Positions 33,240-43,347 are shown, numbered from the stretch's first letter. The stretch is 64,000 nt of DNA from Bugula neritina (GCA_964035545.1 OZ037766.1:15516722-15580721); one strand, 5' to 3'. The notes: generated by a model from the sequence alone, not told the origin. Program-made: numbers and translations.

Positions 33240-34194
33240 TGCTGGGTTAACTCAAAGCTACAGTTCTATTACTATTTCAATTAGTATTAGTTTTAGCAAG
33301 CAAAATATTCTTACTATTCATCCTTATAAATTATAAGTCATAATCTTGCATTTTTTAAAAATTGAAATTGACATTACCACTGAGCACCTAGGGCCAGTCT
33401 GACTGGGTCTAGTGAGCACTCCAAATCGATTTTTAAGAAAAGTTGAAGTTAATCCAACATAAAAAAAGCAAAAACTGCCAAAATTGCAAGTAGTAATGAT
33501 GATAGTAAAGTCAATTTCAAAGGCCATAGCAAACAGTTGATTAAAATAAGACTCAAAATGTATCAATGGGTATCAATATGAATATCAATATAAATATGAG
33601 CATGACCCTGACAGTGAAAGTAGCAGTGACAGAGTGAGTGCCATGTGAGTGGCTCTTCCTGGTCCAGCCTCTCGCTATGCCTATTACTATTAGTATTAGA
33701 CTAGTTAGAATTAGAATAGTCCAATACTTATACTAACTCTAAGTCACTTAGTATTACTAATAGTAATAGTATTACTATTAGTATTACTATTACTATTAGT
33801 ATTACAGTATTGGACTATTACTATAAGTATTACTATTAGTATTAGTATTAGATTTAGTATCCGTAATACGATTACTATGAGTATGAGTAATACTAATAGT
33901 AATAGTAATACTACTACTAATACTAATAGTATGAGTAATACTAATAGTAATATTAATAATAAAGCTAATACTAATACTAATAGTAATACTAATACTATAG
34001 TAATAGTAATACTTATACTTATAGTTATACTAATACTAATAGTAATAGTATGAGTATAAGTATTACTCCCTCACTACGAGTTGTTTTAGCTTAAGTACCA
34101 ATAAAAGTAACGATGTACATGAATGTCATTATATAAAATTTCTACAAATAATTATTTTACCACGACCTACTGACAATACGCATTGAATTAAAAG
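33240..34194. repeat. Long AGT/ACT/ATT trinucleotide array
   Basis: From about 33680 to 34070 nearly every triplet is AGT, ACT, AAT or ATT in phase. The strand changes from mostly TACTATTAGTATT-like to mostly ACTAATAGTAAT-like, so long hairpins are possible. 33560-33640 shows related but more varied triplet periodicity. No gene is visible. Confidence 0.7.
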
Positions 34195-34661
34195 TTACCC
34201 CTCATTCACACTTACCGTACGCCGTAACAGCAAATTTTACCGATTTTTGTTAACATCCGGGATAAATCGTACTCCGGTATACGTTGCGGCGCTGATCAAG
34301 CAGTGCTTGATTCAAAAAATCACGGCGGGCTCCTATTGGGTAGAGTTGATGTGGTACTAAAATTTAAAGAACATTTTCGCTAGTTTATTTTAATCGCTTA
34401 GTTTTGATTTAATTTAACCAATTCAAAAGTTTTAAAAGATTAAAAAATCTTTATCCGGCTTGTTTGAATTAAACTCAGCTTAAAAATCTAGCTTTCCCTA
34501 ATCACAAAATCGAGCAAACCAAAAACTTAAAACTGATTTGGACGGCTTAAATATTCATTATTTAAATTAGTTTGCACAATTATTTTAAAAACGGATATCT
34601 TTAAAAGAAAGATTCTTTTCATGTTATTGCTTTTATAATTTAGTAAATAGCATTCATATAA

Positions 34662-35013
34662 TGTAGTGAGTAGTGCAAGTACAAATACAGGAATCGCCCT
34701 CTCCCTATTCTTGGAATACTTAGACTCTTATGTAGCAACCAATTAGCAGCTCCGGAAGATATGCTTCCGAGTCACGTGACACTTCCCGGGTTATTAGCAT
34801 TATATCACGTTGTTGTAAGCGGAGGCTTGAAGTAGTAACATGTGTTAGTAGTTGACTCTTGTATAGGATAATTTGATGTGATGTTTGGTTTATGCTTTAT
34901 TGTGGATAATAAATATAATTACTCGACAGCTACCCTAGTAATTGATAACAGAATAACCAGCTAACTATACGCAAGTAAATAACTCACGCTCAGTAATTGC
35001 ACAAATTACTACA
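34662..35013 (+). repeat. Left LTR (352 bp)
   Basis: The LTR starts TGTAGTGAGTAG and ends AATTACTACA. By eye it is identical to the right LTR. An AATAAA in the distal part would serve polyadenylation when in the 3' copy. Confidence 0.95.
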
Positions 35014-35014
35014 G

Positions 35015-35032
35015 TGGTGGCAGCGGTGGGAT
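35015..35032 (+). promoter_or_regulatory. Primer binding site, tRNA-Leu
   Basis: TGGTGGCAGCGGTGGGAT begins one base after the LTR. It is complementary to the 3' end of the animal tRNA-Leu isoacceptors ending ATCCCACCGCTGCCA plus CCA. The match covers 18 bases by my recollection of that tRNA. Confidence 0.8.
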
Positions 35033-35048
35033 CTTGCGTATAGCAGTC

Positions 35049-35999
35049 ATGGCAGAAGACGGCACGGAGCTACCCATTCCACTGAATGAAGGTGAGAGAG
35101 ATAATGTTGATATACCTGTGGAACCAGTGGTGTTAGATGAAGAAGTGAGAATTCTTAGAGAGTATGGTGAAGACAGATACCGGATGAAGGTGCCCACCTT
35201 CGCAGGCGAAGAAGCAGTGGAGCAGTTTATCCAAATATTCCAAGATGTGATGGAGATTTCAGAGTGGCCGCCAAGGGTGGCGCTGCTCAAGCTCAGGATG
35301 GCGCTGACGGGCAAAGCTAAGCCGTACGGAGCGGGACCTGACATAGACGGAATCTTTGCTTCCCTGCGGGCCCGTTTTGGCATCTCTCCCATAGATGCGC
35401 GGGCCCGTCTACAGAGGATGCGGCGTGATCCTCACACGTCACTAGAAGAGCACGCTGCCACGGTGTACCCATTAGCGCAGATTGCATTCCGCGATCTGCC
35501 TCCGGTACACCGTGAGAGGTATACCTATGATGCCTTCGTGCAGTCCATCAACGACTTGGGGCTCCACCATCAACTCCAAGCGAGGGGAGTCACCACAGTC
35601 GAAGATGCACTTGCGGTGGGAGAAGCCTATCTCTTGGCGACTCATATGCACCGCAACCGCGTGGCCTCCCGCCAGGTGACCACGGAGCACTCTACTGCTC
35701 ACACCGAATTAAATGCGGAACCCTCCGCGGTGGCTAGTGTGAACCAGATGTCACTAGCGTCAAAAATCTCACAGATGACTGACATGCTAGATAAACTGGT
35801 CACCACATTAGCCTCCCCAAGCCAGGTAGATACTGCCCGTGAGCCTTGCGGGCCGCAGGTACAATCACCAGGCATGGGGCACCACTTCTGCTGGGAATGC
35901 GGAAGGCCAGGACATTTCCAGAGAAACTGCCCTCAACTCCCACCAGGGTTAAACTACCCCGGCCCGCAGATGTTCCCACCTCCTGCGGGCCGTCTGTAA
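35049..35999 (+). CDS. Retrotransposon Gag (316 aa) with CCHC zinc knuckle
   Basis: The first ATG after the primer site is at 35049, and the frame ends at TAA 35997-35999. The N-terminal and central part resembles a Gypsy-type capsid region. A single zinc knuckle C-X2-C-X4-H-X4-C (CWECGRPGHFQRNC) lies near the C-terminus, followed by a proline-rich tail. Gag forms the virus-like particle and the knuckle packages RNA. The gene is intact. Its last 15 codons or so overlap the protease frame and contain the frameshift signal at 35948-35992. Confidence 0.9.
   Translation: MAEDGTELPIPLNEGERDNVDIPVEPVVLDEEVRILREYGEDRYRMKVPTFAGEEAVEQFIQIFQDVMEISEWPPRVALLKLRMALTGKAKPYGAGPDIDGIFASLRARFGISPIDARARLQRMRRDPHTSLEEHAATVYPLAQIAFRDLPPVHRERYTYDAFVQSINDLGLHHQLQARGVTTVEDALAVGEAYLLATHMHRNRVASRQVTTEHSTAHTELNAEPSAVASVNQMSLASKISQMTDMLDKLVTTLASPSQVDTAREPCGPQVQSPGMGHHFCWECGRPGHFQRNCPQLPPGLNYPGPQMFPPPAGRL
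35948..35992 (+). promoter_or_regulatory. -1 ribosomal frameshift signal (gag to pro)
   Basis: The heptamer GTTAAAC (35948-35954) sits in the Gag frame as G TTA AAC. After a 5-nt spacer, a perfect 10-bp GC-rich stem pairs CGGCCCGCAG (35960-35969) with CTGCGGGCCG (35983-35992) around a 13-nt loop. The downstream protease frame is exactly -1. GUUAAAC is the slippery heptamer used by equine arteritis virus. This is the arrangement expected for programmed -1 frameshifting. Confidence 0.8.
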
Positions 36000-38206
36000 A
36001 TCACCCAGGGAGGCCCGCGCGTCTGTCGCCCCGCTGGGCGCCGCGCGGAGATGCTGTGAAGTGGCGACCCCCGCGGCAAGTAGGCTCAAGCCACTCGCCG
36101 CCTGGGTCCTCTACGCCACTCCGGCACCAACACGGAGCCGGCAGACGGTTGACCACAGAGCCTGCGAGGGAAACGGTACAAGCGCCGCAAGGCGTACCGC
36201 CCCAACCTCGGCAGCTGGTCAATAGTCGCCGCCAACCGTGGACCCCTCGACCCACAGCGAGGGAGGTGCAACCACGGCACACTCAATTGCAGCCGCACGG
36301 AAGTAGCTACTTCCTGCCAGGGAAGTTAGCCGGCAAGCCTGCCAACTTCCTCCTGGACTCCGGCTGCACCACCAACCTCCTTAGCCGTCAGTTCTTTGAC
36401 ACCCTCAGCGCTAAGGTCAAGGACAGGTTGGCACCGTACGAGGGGGATCATGGCACCTTGGCAGACGGGTCGTGCATTCCCTTCTACGGCATTATTGAGC
36501 TAACTGGTTACGTCCGTGACCAGGCCATCCAAGAGACGTTTATCGTCGGGCAGCTCAACGAGGATGCTATCCTCGGGATGCCATTCTTACAACGACACGG
36601 TTGTCGCATCGATTTCAGTAAATCTGCGATAATCATGGGCGACAAGGAGCTCGCTTGTGTCGATAAGTTTGGTCGTCCTCTAGCGGGAGCAGTGCAGGTA
36701 GTACGGAGCTGTACTATACCAGGCCACTCCCGGGCTACCGTCCGCTGCAAGGTAGACGGTGGCCAAACCTCTAAGTTGGGAGTTGTCGAAAGTACGCACT
36801 CGAGAGTCCAACTTGCCCGTAGTTTTAGCCGGCTCACGGGGCAAGGAGAGATCTCAGTGCAGTGTGTCAACCCCTTCTCAGAGACAGTAGACCTACCACC
36901 CAGATCCATGCTGGGTCGCTTCCATCCTGTCCAGGAGGAAGCCATTGGGCCGTCGTCGGGAGCTACGACGGAAGGTCCTCAGCAGAGCCCGTCTCGAGGG
37001 CGGAGGACCGTCCCAACCCACGCCTCCCCTCCTCCAGGGACGCGTGGCTGCACAGGCAACGGGAAGCGCCAGGCTATGGCTAGGTTGCCACATGGGTACA
37101 GTGAGGCGTTCAGCCACACAAACCACGGAGCCCGCCTAAATAGAGCAGGCTGCCGTGAGGTACCACGGGCGGCGAGGACCGCCCCTGCTCAGCCACTTCA
37201 ACAGAGGGCTGACACGCCCCCGGAGGCTGCCCAGAGCCTCCGCGCCAAACCTGTATGGGCTGGTAACGTTAGGGAGCTGCCGAAGCTCCAGGAATGCCTT
37301 CCTGGGGTGGTAGCCGACGTGTACCGAGCGAAACAGGAGGGGCGACGACCCAGTAGTACACAACGGCGACAGGGATGCGCCGAGTTACGGCTGTACTGTC
37401 AACGTTGGAGCTCTCTGCGGGTCGGGCCAGATGGTCTGCTAACCATGACCTTGGCCACCAACAGCAGACAGCCAGCCAGGAAGAGGGTTGTCTGCCCAGT
37501 TGCCATCCGCCGGAAGTTGATACAAGACACTCACGAGGAGACTCACGGAGGAGTCCAAGGGGTGGTCACCAAGTTACAACTCCGGTGGTACTGGCCTAAC
37601 ATGGAACGGGATATCCGACGCAGAGTGAGACGGTGCAAAGTCTGCCAGACCAACAAGCATAGCCGTCTCCCTGGTGAAGCGGGGCGGCAGACGCATTGTG
37701 CGAGAAGGTCTCGGCAGGCGGAGACTGTCAACCTGGCCGGAAACACCTCCATGACACGTCAGGAAGACTTGGCGAGGCGAGAAAGGCCACTTCCGTCCTT
37801 GAAAGTGCGCCCACCGCCCCCAACGTCAAGCCTGCCATCATCACCACTTCCGGAACCAGAAACAGGTCCGGAAGTGCAAAAACCCCCCGTGGGAGGGGCT
37901 CCGCAAGGAGATGCCAACATAGGACCAGCACCACACACTAGGCAACTTCCAGCGTGTCTCAGAGACTGTGTACGTGACCGCGGTATAAGCGGCAGTAACA
38001 AAAGTCTAGAGAGGCCTCGCATGGGAAAACAGGCAAAGAGCCGTGGGAGTTGTGATCACCACGAGAATCTCAACTTTTGCCTCGGCGGAATCTCACACGA
38101 GATTCATCCGCTGGAAGTGAAAAGCCCTAGTCACGTTTCACAACCACGCTGTCCGGTCTTTTCCTATGTTGATGCAGTCGAGAGTAGACGTGCCAGTAAA
38201 CAGTAA
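35954..38206 (+). CDS. Protease plus integrase zinc-binding remnant; RT, RNase H and integrase core missing
   Basis: The frame is -1 relative to Gag and stays open for about 750 codons. The aspartic protease active site DSG is at 36356-36364 (context FLLDSGCTTN), with a GMPFLQRHGCRIDF segment typical of the Gypsy protease end. Then comes a low-complexity, Pro/Arg-rich region where reverse transcriptase would begin. The text resumes with the linker that normally joins RNase H to integrase and an H2C2 zinc domain: H at 37532 and 37544, C at 37634 and 37643 (CKVC). Just after, the position that should hold the first catalytic Asp of integrase appears to read Asn (37730, context TVNLAG). The rest of the core is gone. 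The frame has remained stop-free across the deletion junctions. It is probably expressed as a Gag fusion by frameshifting. Confidence 0.85.
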   Translation, partial: LPRPADVPTSCGPSVNHPGRPARLSPRWAPRGDAVKWRPPRQVGSSHSPPGSSTPLRHQHGAGRRLTTEPARETVQAPQGVPPQPRQLVNSRRQPWTPRPTAREVQPRHTQLQPHGSSYFLPGKLAGKPANFLLDSGCTTNLLSRQFFDTLSAKVKDRLAPYEGDHGTLADGSCIPFYGIIELTGYVRDQAIQETFIVGQLNEDAILGMPFLQRHGCRIDFSKSAIIMGDKELACVDKFGRPLAGAVQVVRSCTIPGHSRATVRCKVDGGQTSKLGVVESTHSRVQLARSFSRLTGQGEISVQCVNPFSETVDLPPRSMLGRFHPVQEEAIGPSSGATTEGPQQSPSRGRRTVPTHASPPPGTRGCTGNGKRQAMARLPHGYSEAFSHTNHGARLNRAGCREVPRAARTAPAQPLQQRADTPPEAAQSLRAKPVWAGNVRELPKLQECLPGVVADVYRAKQEGRRPSSTQRRQGCAELRLYCQRWSSLRVGPDGLLTMTLATNSRQPARKRVVCPVAIRRKLIQDTHEETHGGVQGVVTKLQLRWYWPNMERDIRRRVRRCKVCQTNKHSRLPGEAGRQTHCARRSRQAETVNLAGNTSMTRQEDLARRERPLPSLKVRPPPPTSSLPSSPLPEPETGPEVQKPPVGGAPQGDANIGPAPHTRQLPACLRDCVRDRGISGSNKSLERPRMGKQAKSRGSCDHHENLNFCLGGISHEIHPLEVKSPSHVSQPRCPVFSYVDAVESRRASKQ

Positions 38207-38229
38207 TCAGATACCACTTTCATTCCAAA

Positions 38230-39277
38230 ATGTCTTACTATTCTGGATCGAAGGGTGAGTTAATTATGTTTTTGGTACGATAACTAGACTGCATCAGTCA
38301 GCTACACTAGCTAGCTGGAGATTCGATAATGATAAACAGTGGTGGGAATACACGTCGACTTTGATTTTAAATAATCTGTCATAGCGAGTGTGTTCTCCAT
38401 CAACTATTCATTAGCCTGAATCTCACGAGTGTAACTGAACAGAGTACCGGTCAGGCTGTACACGCCGACGGTGTCTCAGTGTATAATCTTTAACACTGCT
38501 ACTCTTTCAGATCACACTCGAGTGACCACCTCCCGGTCACGGGACCAGCCAACCTCTCTGTCTATGGAAGAAGAGCCTGTAATGGAGAATGGCATACCAG
38601 TAGTACTCCGCCGACGACACCGTTGGGTGTCACCCACGACAGAGAGGAGAATTGAAGAAGCCTGGGGACCCAGTGGACCACACCGAACCTGCCAGGTCTG
38701 CTTTGAGGAGTGCCCGTCACACCGCTCCTTGCGTTTACATGTAGATGCCCATTTCCTACTCCACTTCTGTCCCTGCGGGTTCCACGACGTCTACCCGTAT
38801 CCCGTGACAGTACATAAGCTAAGCTGCTTCGCCGGAGAGAACCACACTGTTGATGAAGACAGTTTCCCCCTATACCTGGATGCCATCAAGCCAGTCATCA
38901 GGAAGGCTATTACCCTGGCCGCACTAACGTCCGGGTTTCACGTACTGTTACTATCTGCCCGCCATAAGTCCCCTATGGTTCAGGGCCCACCTCCTACCCC
39001 CGTCAACCCTAGCAACACCCCAGAAGTAGAAGAAACAACCATATCCCGTATAACGGAGACCCCCATAACCCCACCAAGACCTAGCCAGCTGGCTAACGTA
39101 GAAGAGCGGCTTCTAAGACTGCAAGCCGAGTTCACACAACTTGCCCCTGACTTGCTGGATACGACGACAGGTCTATACCAGTTGAAGGACTCAGTGGGAC
39201 GACTGAAGAGGCGGCTACGGGCCCGACAGGCTCGACACAGAGCACGGTCGCTACAAGAAGCAGAGTCCAACCAATGA
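38230..39277 (+). CDS. ORF3: spliced zinc-finger protein of the retrotransposon (about 263 aa)
   Basis: The long open frame downstream (to TGA 39275-39277) has no early ATG. However, a short ATG exon at 38230-38254 ends at a consensus donor (GTGAGT at 38255), and a TCTTTCAG acceptor precedes 38511. Joining them keeps the frame, with a split Asp codon. The protein has a C2H2 finger (CQVC, then H-X3-H, from 38690), a second Cys/His cluster (FCPCGF then H and C), a Pro/Thr-rich linker and a C-terminal coiled coil with many Arg residues. I see no signal peptide or membrane anchor, so it is not an envelope protein. A role in RNA or DNA binding is a guess. The alternative is an unspliced product starting at the internal ATG near 38563. 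Confidence 0.65.
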
Positions 39278-39556
39278 GAATGCCTGGGGTAGGCACCTTC
39301 GTTGAGCTATAGCTCGTTTAGGATGTGACGAGCGCTCCGACATTGGCCCGCGTGCTGGTAAGCACCCTCTCTCTTAATAGCTGACTAGATGTGTGTGATC
39401 GATCACCCTGTTGTCTTCTAATGTAAACGTTGTCGTGTTTAACTATTTCTTTTCTTACTCTTTGTGGGTTTACTTATGAATATTTCCTTTTTGGATTATT
39501 GTATGGTTTTTCATTATGTTTTTTTATTGTGTTATCAGAAAGTAGGGCTTTCTGCT

Positions 39557-39567
39557 GGGGGGGACGG
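39557..39567 (+). promoter_or_regulatory. Polypurine tract
   Basis: GGGGGGGACGG lies immediately before the right LTR, the position for plus-strand priming. One C interrupts the purines. Confidence 0.7.
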
Positions 39568-39919
39568 TGTAGTGAGTAGTGCAAGTACAAATACAGGAAT
39601 CGCCCTCTCCCTATTCTTGGAATACTTAGACTCTTATGTAGCAACCAATTAGCAGCTCCGGAAGATATGCTTCCGAGTCACGTGACACTTCCCGGGTTAT
39701 TAGCATTATATCACGTTGTTGTAAGCGGAGGCTTGAAGTAGTAACATGTGTTAGTAGTTGACTCTTGTATAGGATAATTTGATGTGATGTTTGGTTTATG
39801 CTTTATTGTGGATAATAAATATAATTACTCGACAGCTACCCTAGTAATTGATAACAGAATAACCAGCTAACTATACGCAAGTAAATAACTCACGCTCAGT
39901 AATTGCACAAATTACTACA
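39568..39919 (+). repeat. Right LTR (352 bp)
   Basis: By eye this is identical to the left LTR. It contains AATAAA at 39814-39819 and ends ACTACA before the ATAA duplication. Confidence 0.95.
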
Positions 39920-40143
39920 ATAACATCTTTTGATAAGAATGTTGCGAATAATTTGTAAATAATATTCAAAGGCGTTCAAATCACCGCAGACAAGGGTTGG
40001 CTTTATTATGATTAGTCACAGCTCAACGTCATGCGTTGTACTTTTACGGCAATGTGTGAACACCCGTTGACAAAATGCAACAGCGTCGCCATTTTATTTT
40101 TGCTGTTACGGCGTACGGTACGGTAAGTGTGAATAGGGGGTTA

Positions 40144-41267
40144 TAATTCATTGATTATACGCACCGTTATGATAATGAATATGTTATTAGTGGAACCCCC
40201 AGTGTTTACCAGAAATTAAATAAACGTTAATAAAAAGCGCAAAGCTGAAGTGCAACTTTTCACATTGAAAGTTTGAGCTGAAATAATCATAATTTGTAAT
40301 TAAAAAATAATTAAACAACAAATTACAATTTTTTGCTATAAATAAATTTTATAATTGCAGTATATTTGTGTACTCTCCATGCTGTATAAACTAATATGAA
40401 TTAGAGTCTAGACTTATATTATAAGCTTTTGAGCGCTATTAGTTTGTTCGATTGTTACTAATAGTAACACTGACTGTATTTCCGTTTAACATTTTCTTCA
40501 ACTATCATTTGTACTATTGGATTTAGTTTATTCATTAGTGAAGCTTCTTCATCTAATACTTATACTACTATTGCGTTTGAAAACGCTTTTAAAATTTGAA
40601 AAACAAACAAAAAACGGTTAACATGATTTCATCAACAAAAATACAGGTACTGGTAGGCTGTTAATATTAAATAAGCTTACGTAATTAGTGGAATTCGCTG
40701 ATGATCATGATGGATAAAATATAATAATATTAATAATAACAAAGTATTCAATTTTAAGCTTCAGTATTTTAACTTTAAAACTCTAATTAATAATTACAAG
40801 CTATAACTTATAAATTGTAGACGGCGGTTGAGGAGTGGAGAAAATGGTGGGGTACTCTAAAATTTGACTTAATCTTAGGGCTTAGAGTTAGAATGGGGCC
40901 TCAATTTTTTTTATAAAATTAGTCTTATAATGTAAAATGCCAGGAAAAACAGTCAAGTATATTTTTCAATATTGTTTCAATGAATAGAGATAAATGGCTT
41001 CCGTGCTCTGGCTCCATGCTTTAGGATTTGTCAGTACGGTTGTTTGAAAGCCAACAATTTAATTTTGAATGAAGGGCCAAACATTGTGTTTTTGAACACC
41101 TTTAAATGTGTTCAAGCGGTTTTCATGCATATTATTACAATATAAGTGTCCTAATTTTATTTATTGTCATCTTAGTGTTTGAAAACTTATCTGTTTATGA
41201 GGTGCAGTACAATCTTATGTATAGCTAGGCAAAATTTAATTGTCATATTGGAATTTGCTAAAGAATA
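40144..41267. other. Non-coding AT-rich stretch
   Basis: I see no gene and no well-formed repeat here. The undiscovered first exon of the CCDC89-like gene could lie in this region or in 41800-43300. Confidence 0.45.
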
Positions 41268-41268
41268 A

Positions 41269-41790
41269 TTATTTAATTTTTTTTGATTTTACACTATTGC
41301 ACCACTGTCCAACTCTGTAATGAGTTGAAAGGTTTCTGAAACAATAAATGTTTGCAATATTCATTAGCTCATGATATAGTAAAGATTGTTTAGCTAACAA
41401 TTGTATGGTGCCATGATCAACACAGTCAACAGTTTCATCTATAAACTTTGGAAAATGTGTGTGTGTCTTAACAGAACTTTGAGGTACACCTAATGTATCA
41501 CTAGTATAGTCTGACGTCATATTATTAGTCATCAGTCTGGAAAGTAAGATTTTATTAAGCAAATTAAAGTAGCATTTACTTCATGCCTAATCAGTTTTCC
41601 TAATAGTTTGCTATGATCCATGAAATCTAAAGCTTTTGGAACATTTATTACTACAGCATAGACTATTTTGCCTTTGTATATTAGTTTTTAGCTCTTAGAA
41701 TATATCACGACTTTACTGTAGCACAAAAACGGTGTGCTTGGAAACCATGTGAATTTCAACTTCGATATATTCTCTAAGCTAATGTGAGAT
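41269..41790 (-). pseudogene. Decayed LINE reverse-transcriptase fragment
   Basis: On the minus strand, one frame reads YAVVINVPKALDFMDHSKLL, which matches the LINE (Jockey/CR1-type) RT motif with consensus AVFLDLSKAFDxVDHxxLL. Further on, SDTLGVPQSSV matches the GVPQGSVLGP block. Upstream HGFQAHRFCAT resembles the QHGFRxxRSCxT region. The frames are interrupted and the order is compressed, so this is a dead fragment. Motif comparison is from memory. Confidence 0.6.
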
Positions 41791-43347
41791 GGAATGTTAC
41801 ATTATTCTGCAGCATGCGTAAATGGGTGAAATTGAGCTATAGGTGAAAACTAAAAACTATTTAACTGTTACTTTTAAAAATAACGGCTTTGTTAGAGGCA
41901 TTTACGTGTTTAGAACATGTAGTTGAATATTTAAACTAAGTTTTGCATGTGAGGTGGCTCTTAGTAAGTTTGTCAGAATTAAGATTGCTTCAAGTTTGTG
42001 ACTTTAAAGTATTTCGATTATAAACATGAAGATAAAGGAGTATAGAATAGAATGAATGACTTGAATTGAAGTTAATGCAAAATTATGTTCATTAAGCAGT
42101 CACCATAAATTGTGCTCTAATTCTTATCTATTAGCTTCTTGGTAAACTCCTCAGACTTTAATGTATGCTGTTAGTGAAGTTTATAAGACAGAGCCCTGTA
42201 ATACTTTCTAATTTAATTCGTGTACCTGTATACATATGTGCACTATTTTAGCAGTTATTATATAATTTATTTTAATTTTTTATAAAAGTTTTAGCAATAA
42301 CATGCAAAAGAAGTTCAACTATAACTAAAATTTGAAATAAAATTTGGACAAAAATACAATAGCTTATATCAATAACATTAGTTCATGTAACACTCGAAGT
42401 TTGTTTAAATAAAATTTTTAATGCTTTCTGGCATGTCATCAATTTTTTTAACTTCATAAATGAAAGTTTTTATAAATCAAATTCTTTGAAAAGAAATGTT
42501 TAAAAATTCAAAAACTCAAATATTCTAGCAGATTACTGTTAGCATAATTCAGTTTTGCATTTTAAAAACTTTGTTTTGTCTCTGTGCTTTAAAGAGGGTT
42601 TCTAATATCTAAAGAGTTCAAGATATAAGTATATTTATATCATGTGCATTTTTTTCTATATCTTTATATATAATATATATTATAATTCATTGTTCTAACT
42701 TTAATTTCTAACCTTTATAGCGTAAAGGTCTCATATACTTAAAATCATGAAGTGTGATTTTTATGCAAATCAATAAAGAATAGGCCAGATGGTAAATATC
42801 TTTTTACAAAATTATTTTTGTGGTCTTCAAACTAAAATTAGTTATTTAGTTGTGAAACACATGCTAAGAGATGACCTAAATAACGTATGCCTATTACTAT
42901 ATTAATAAATTACTTGGACTAATTATACTTCTATCATATTTTGCCCAACATTTACATGCATGTCTTTAATGTTATTTCTAAAACATTTTCCTATCCTAAA
43001 CTCCATTTTTTGTCAAAATAAGTTAGTTTGGTGAGCTTTTTATATTCATGACAGCCCTTGTAAATTATTGCATTCGCTATGCACTAAATACTTTGCGAAT
43101 AATATAGTCTCTGTTTTGCAAGAACAACATTTTCACTTTGGCTATTTTTTGTTGAGAAATGTTGTAAATCAGGCATATGATTGTTACCATAGACTTATTA
43201 TGTTTAAGTCACAATATTTTTTGTACTAAGGTATTACATAATTTTATATTCCTATATGTTGACTGTTCTTTGATTTTGTTACAGAGAATAGAGTTCTTCT
43301 ATTTCAAGCATATATATAGTTAATTACTTGTATAATTATATGTCTAG
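41791..43347. other. Non-coding region upstream of the CCDC89-like gene
   Basis: No coding exon could be assigned. It probably contains the first intron and the 5' end of the gene starting at 43348, which is preceded by a splice acceptor. Confidence 0.5.

Larger units (their letters stand above)
34662..39919 (+). mobile_element. Young, internally deleted LTR retrotransposon (Ty3/Gypsy type)
   Basis: Two 352-bp LTRs, identical as far as I can see, start TGTAGT and end ACTACA. They are flanked by a 4-bp duplication ATAA (34658-34661 and 39920-39923). A tRNA-Leu primer site follows the left LTR and a G-rich polypurine tract precedes the right LTR. The inside carries gag, a protease, the segment normally found before integrase and the integrase zinc-binding domain. 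Reverse transcriptase, RNase H and the integrase core are absent, so it must be mobilised by another element. A spliced third ORF follows. GC content is much higher than in the surrounding DNA, fitting a recent arrival. Confidence 0.93.
34198..40140. mobile_element. MITE family 2, split by an LTR retrotransposon
   Basis: The left end (34198) reads CCCCTCATTCACACTTACCG and the right end (40140) is its near reverse complement, including GGCGTACGGTACGGTAAGTG. The arms match for about 35-40 bp apart from a CGTAC indel. Both ends are flanked by TTA (34195-34197, 40141-40143), again PIF/Harbinger-like. Without the insertion the element would be about 680 bp (34198-34661 plus 39920-40140 less the 4-bp duplication). 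Confidence 0.75.

Noticed and set aside
38471-38510. Start of ORF3 at 38471
   Set aside because: That position is GTG, not ATG, and the segment to 38510 ends in a strong splice acceptor. The spliced ATG at 38230 is the better start.
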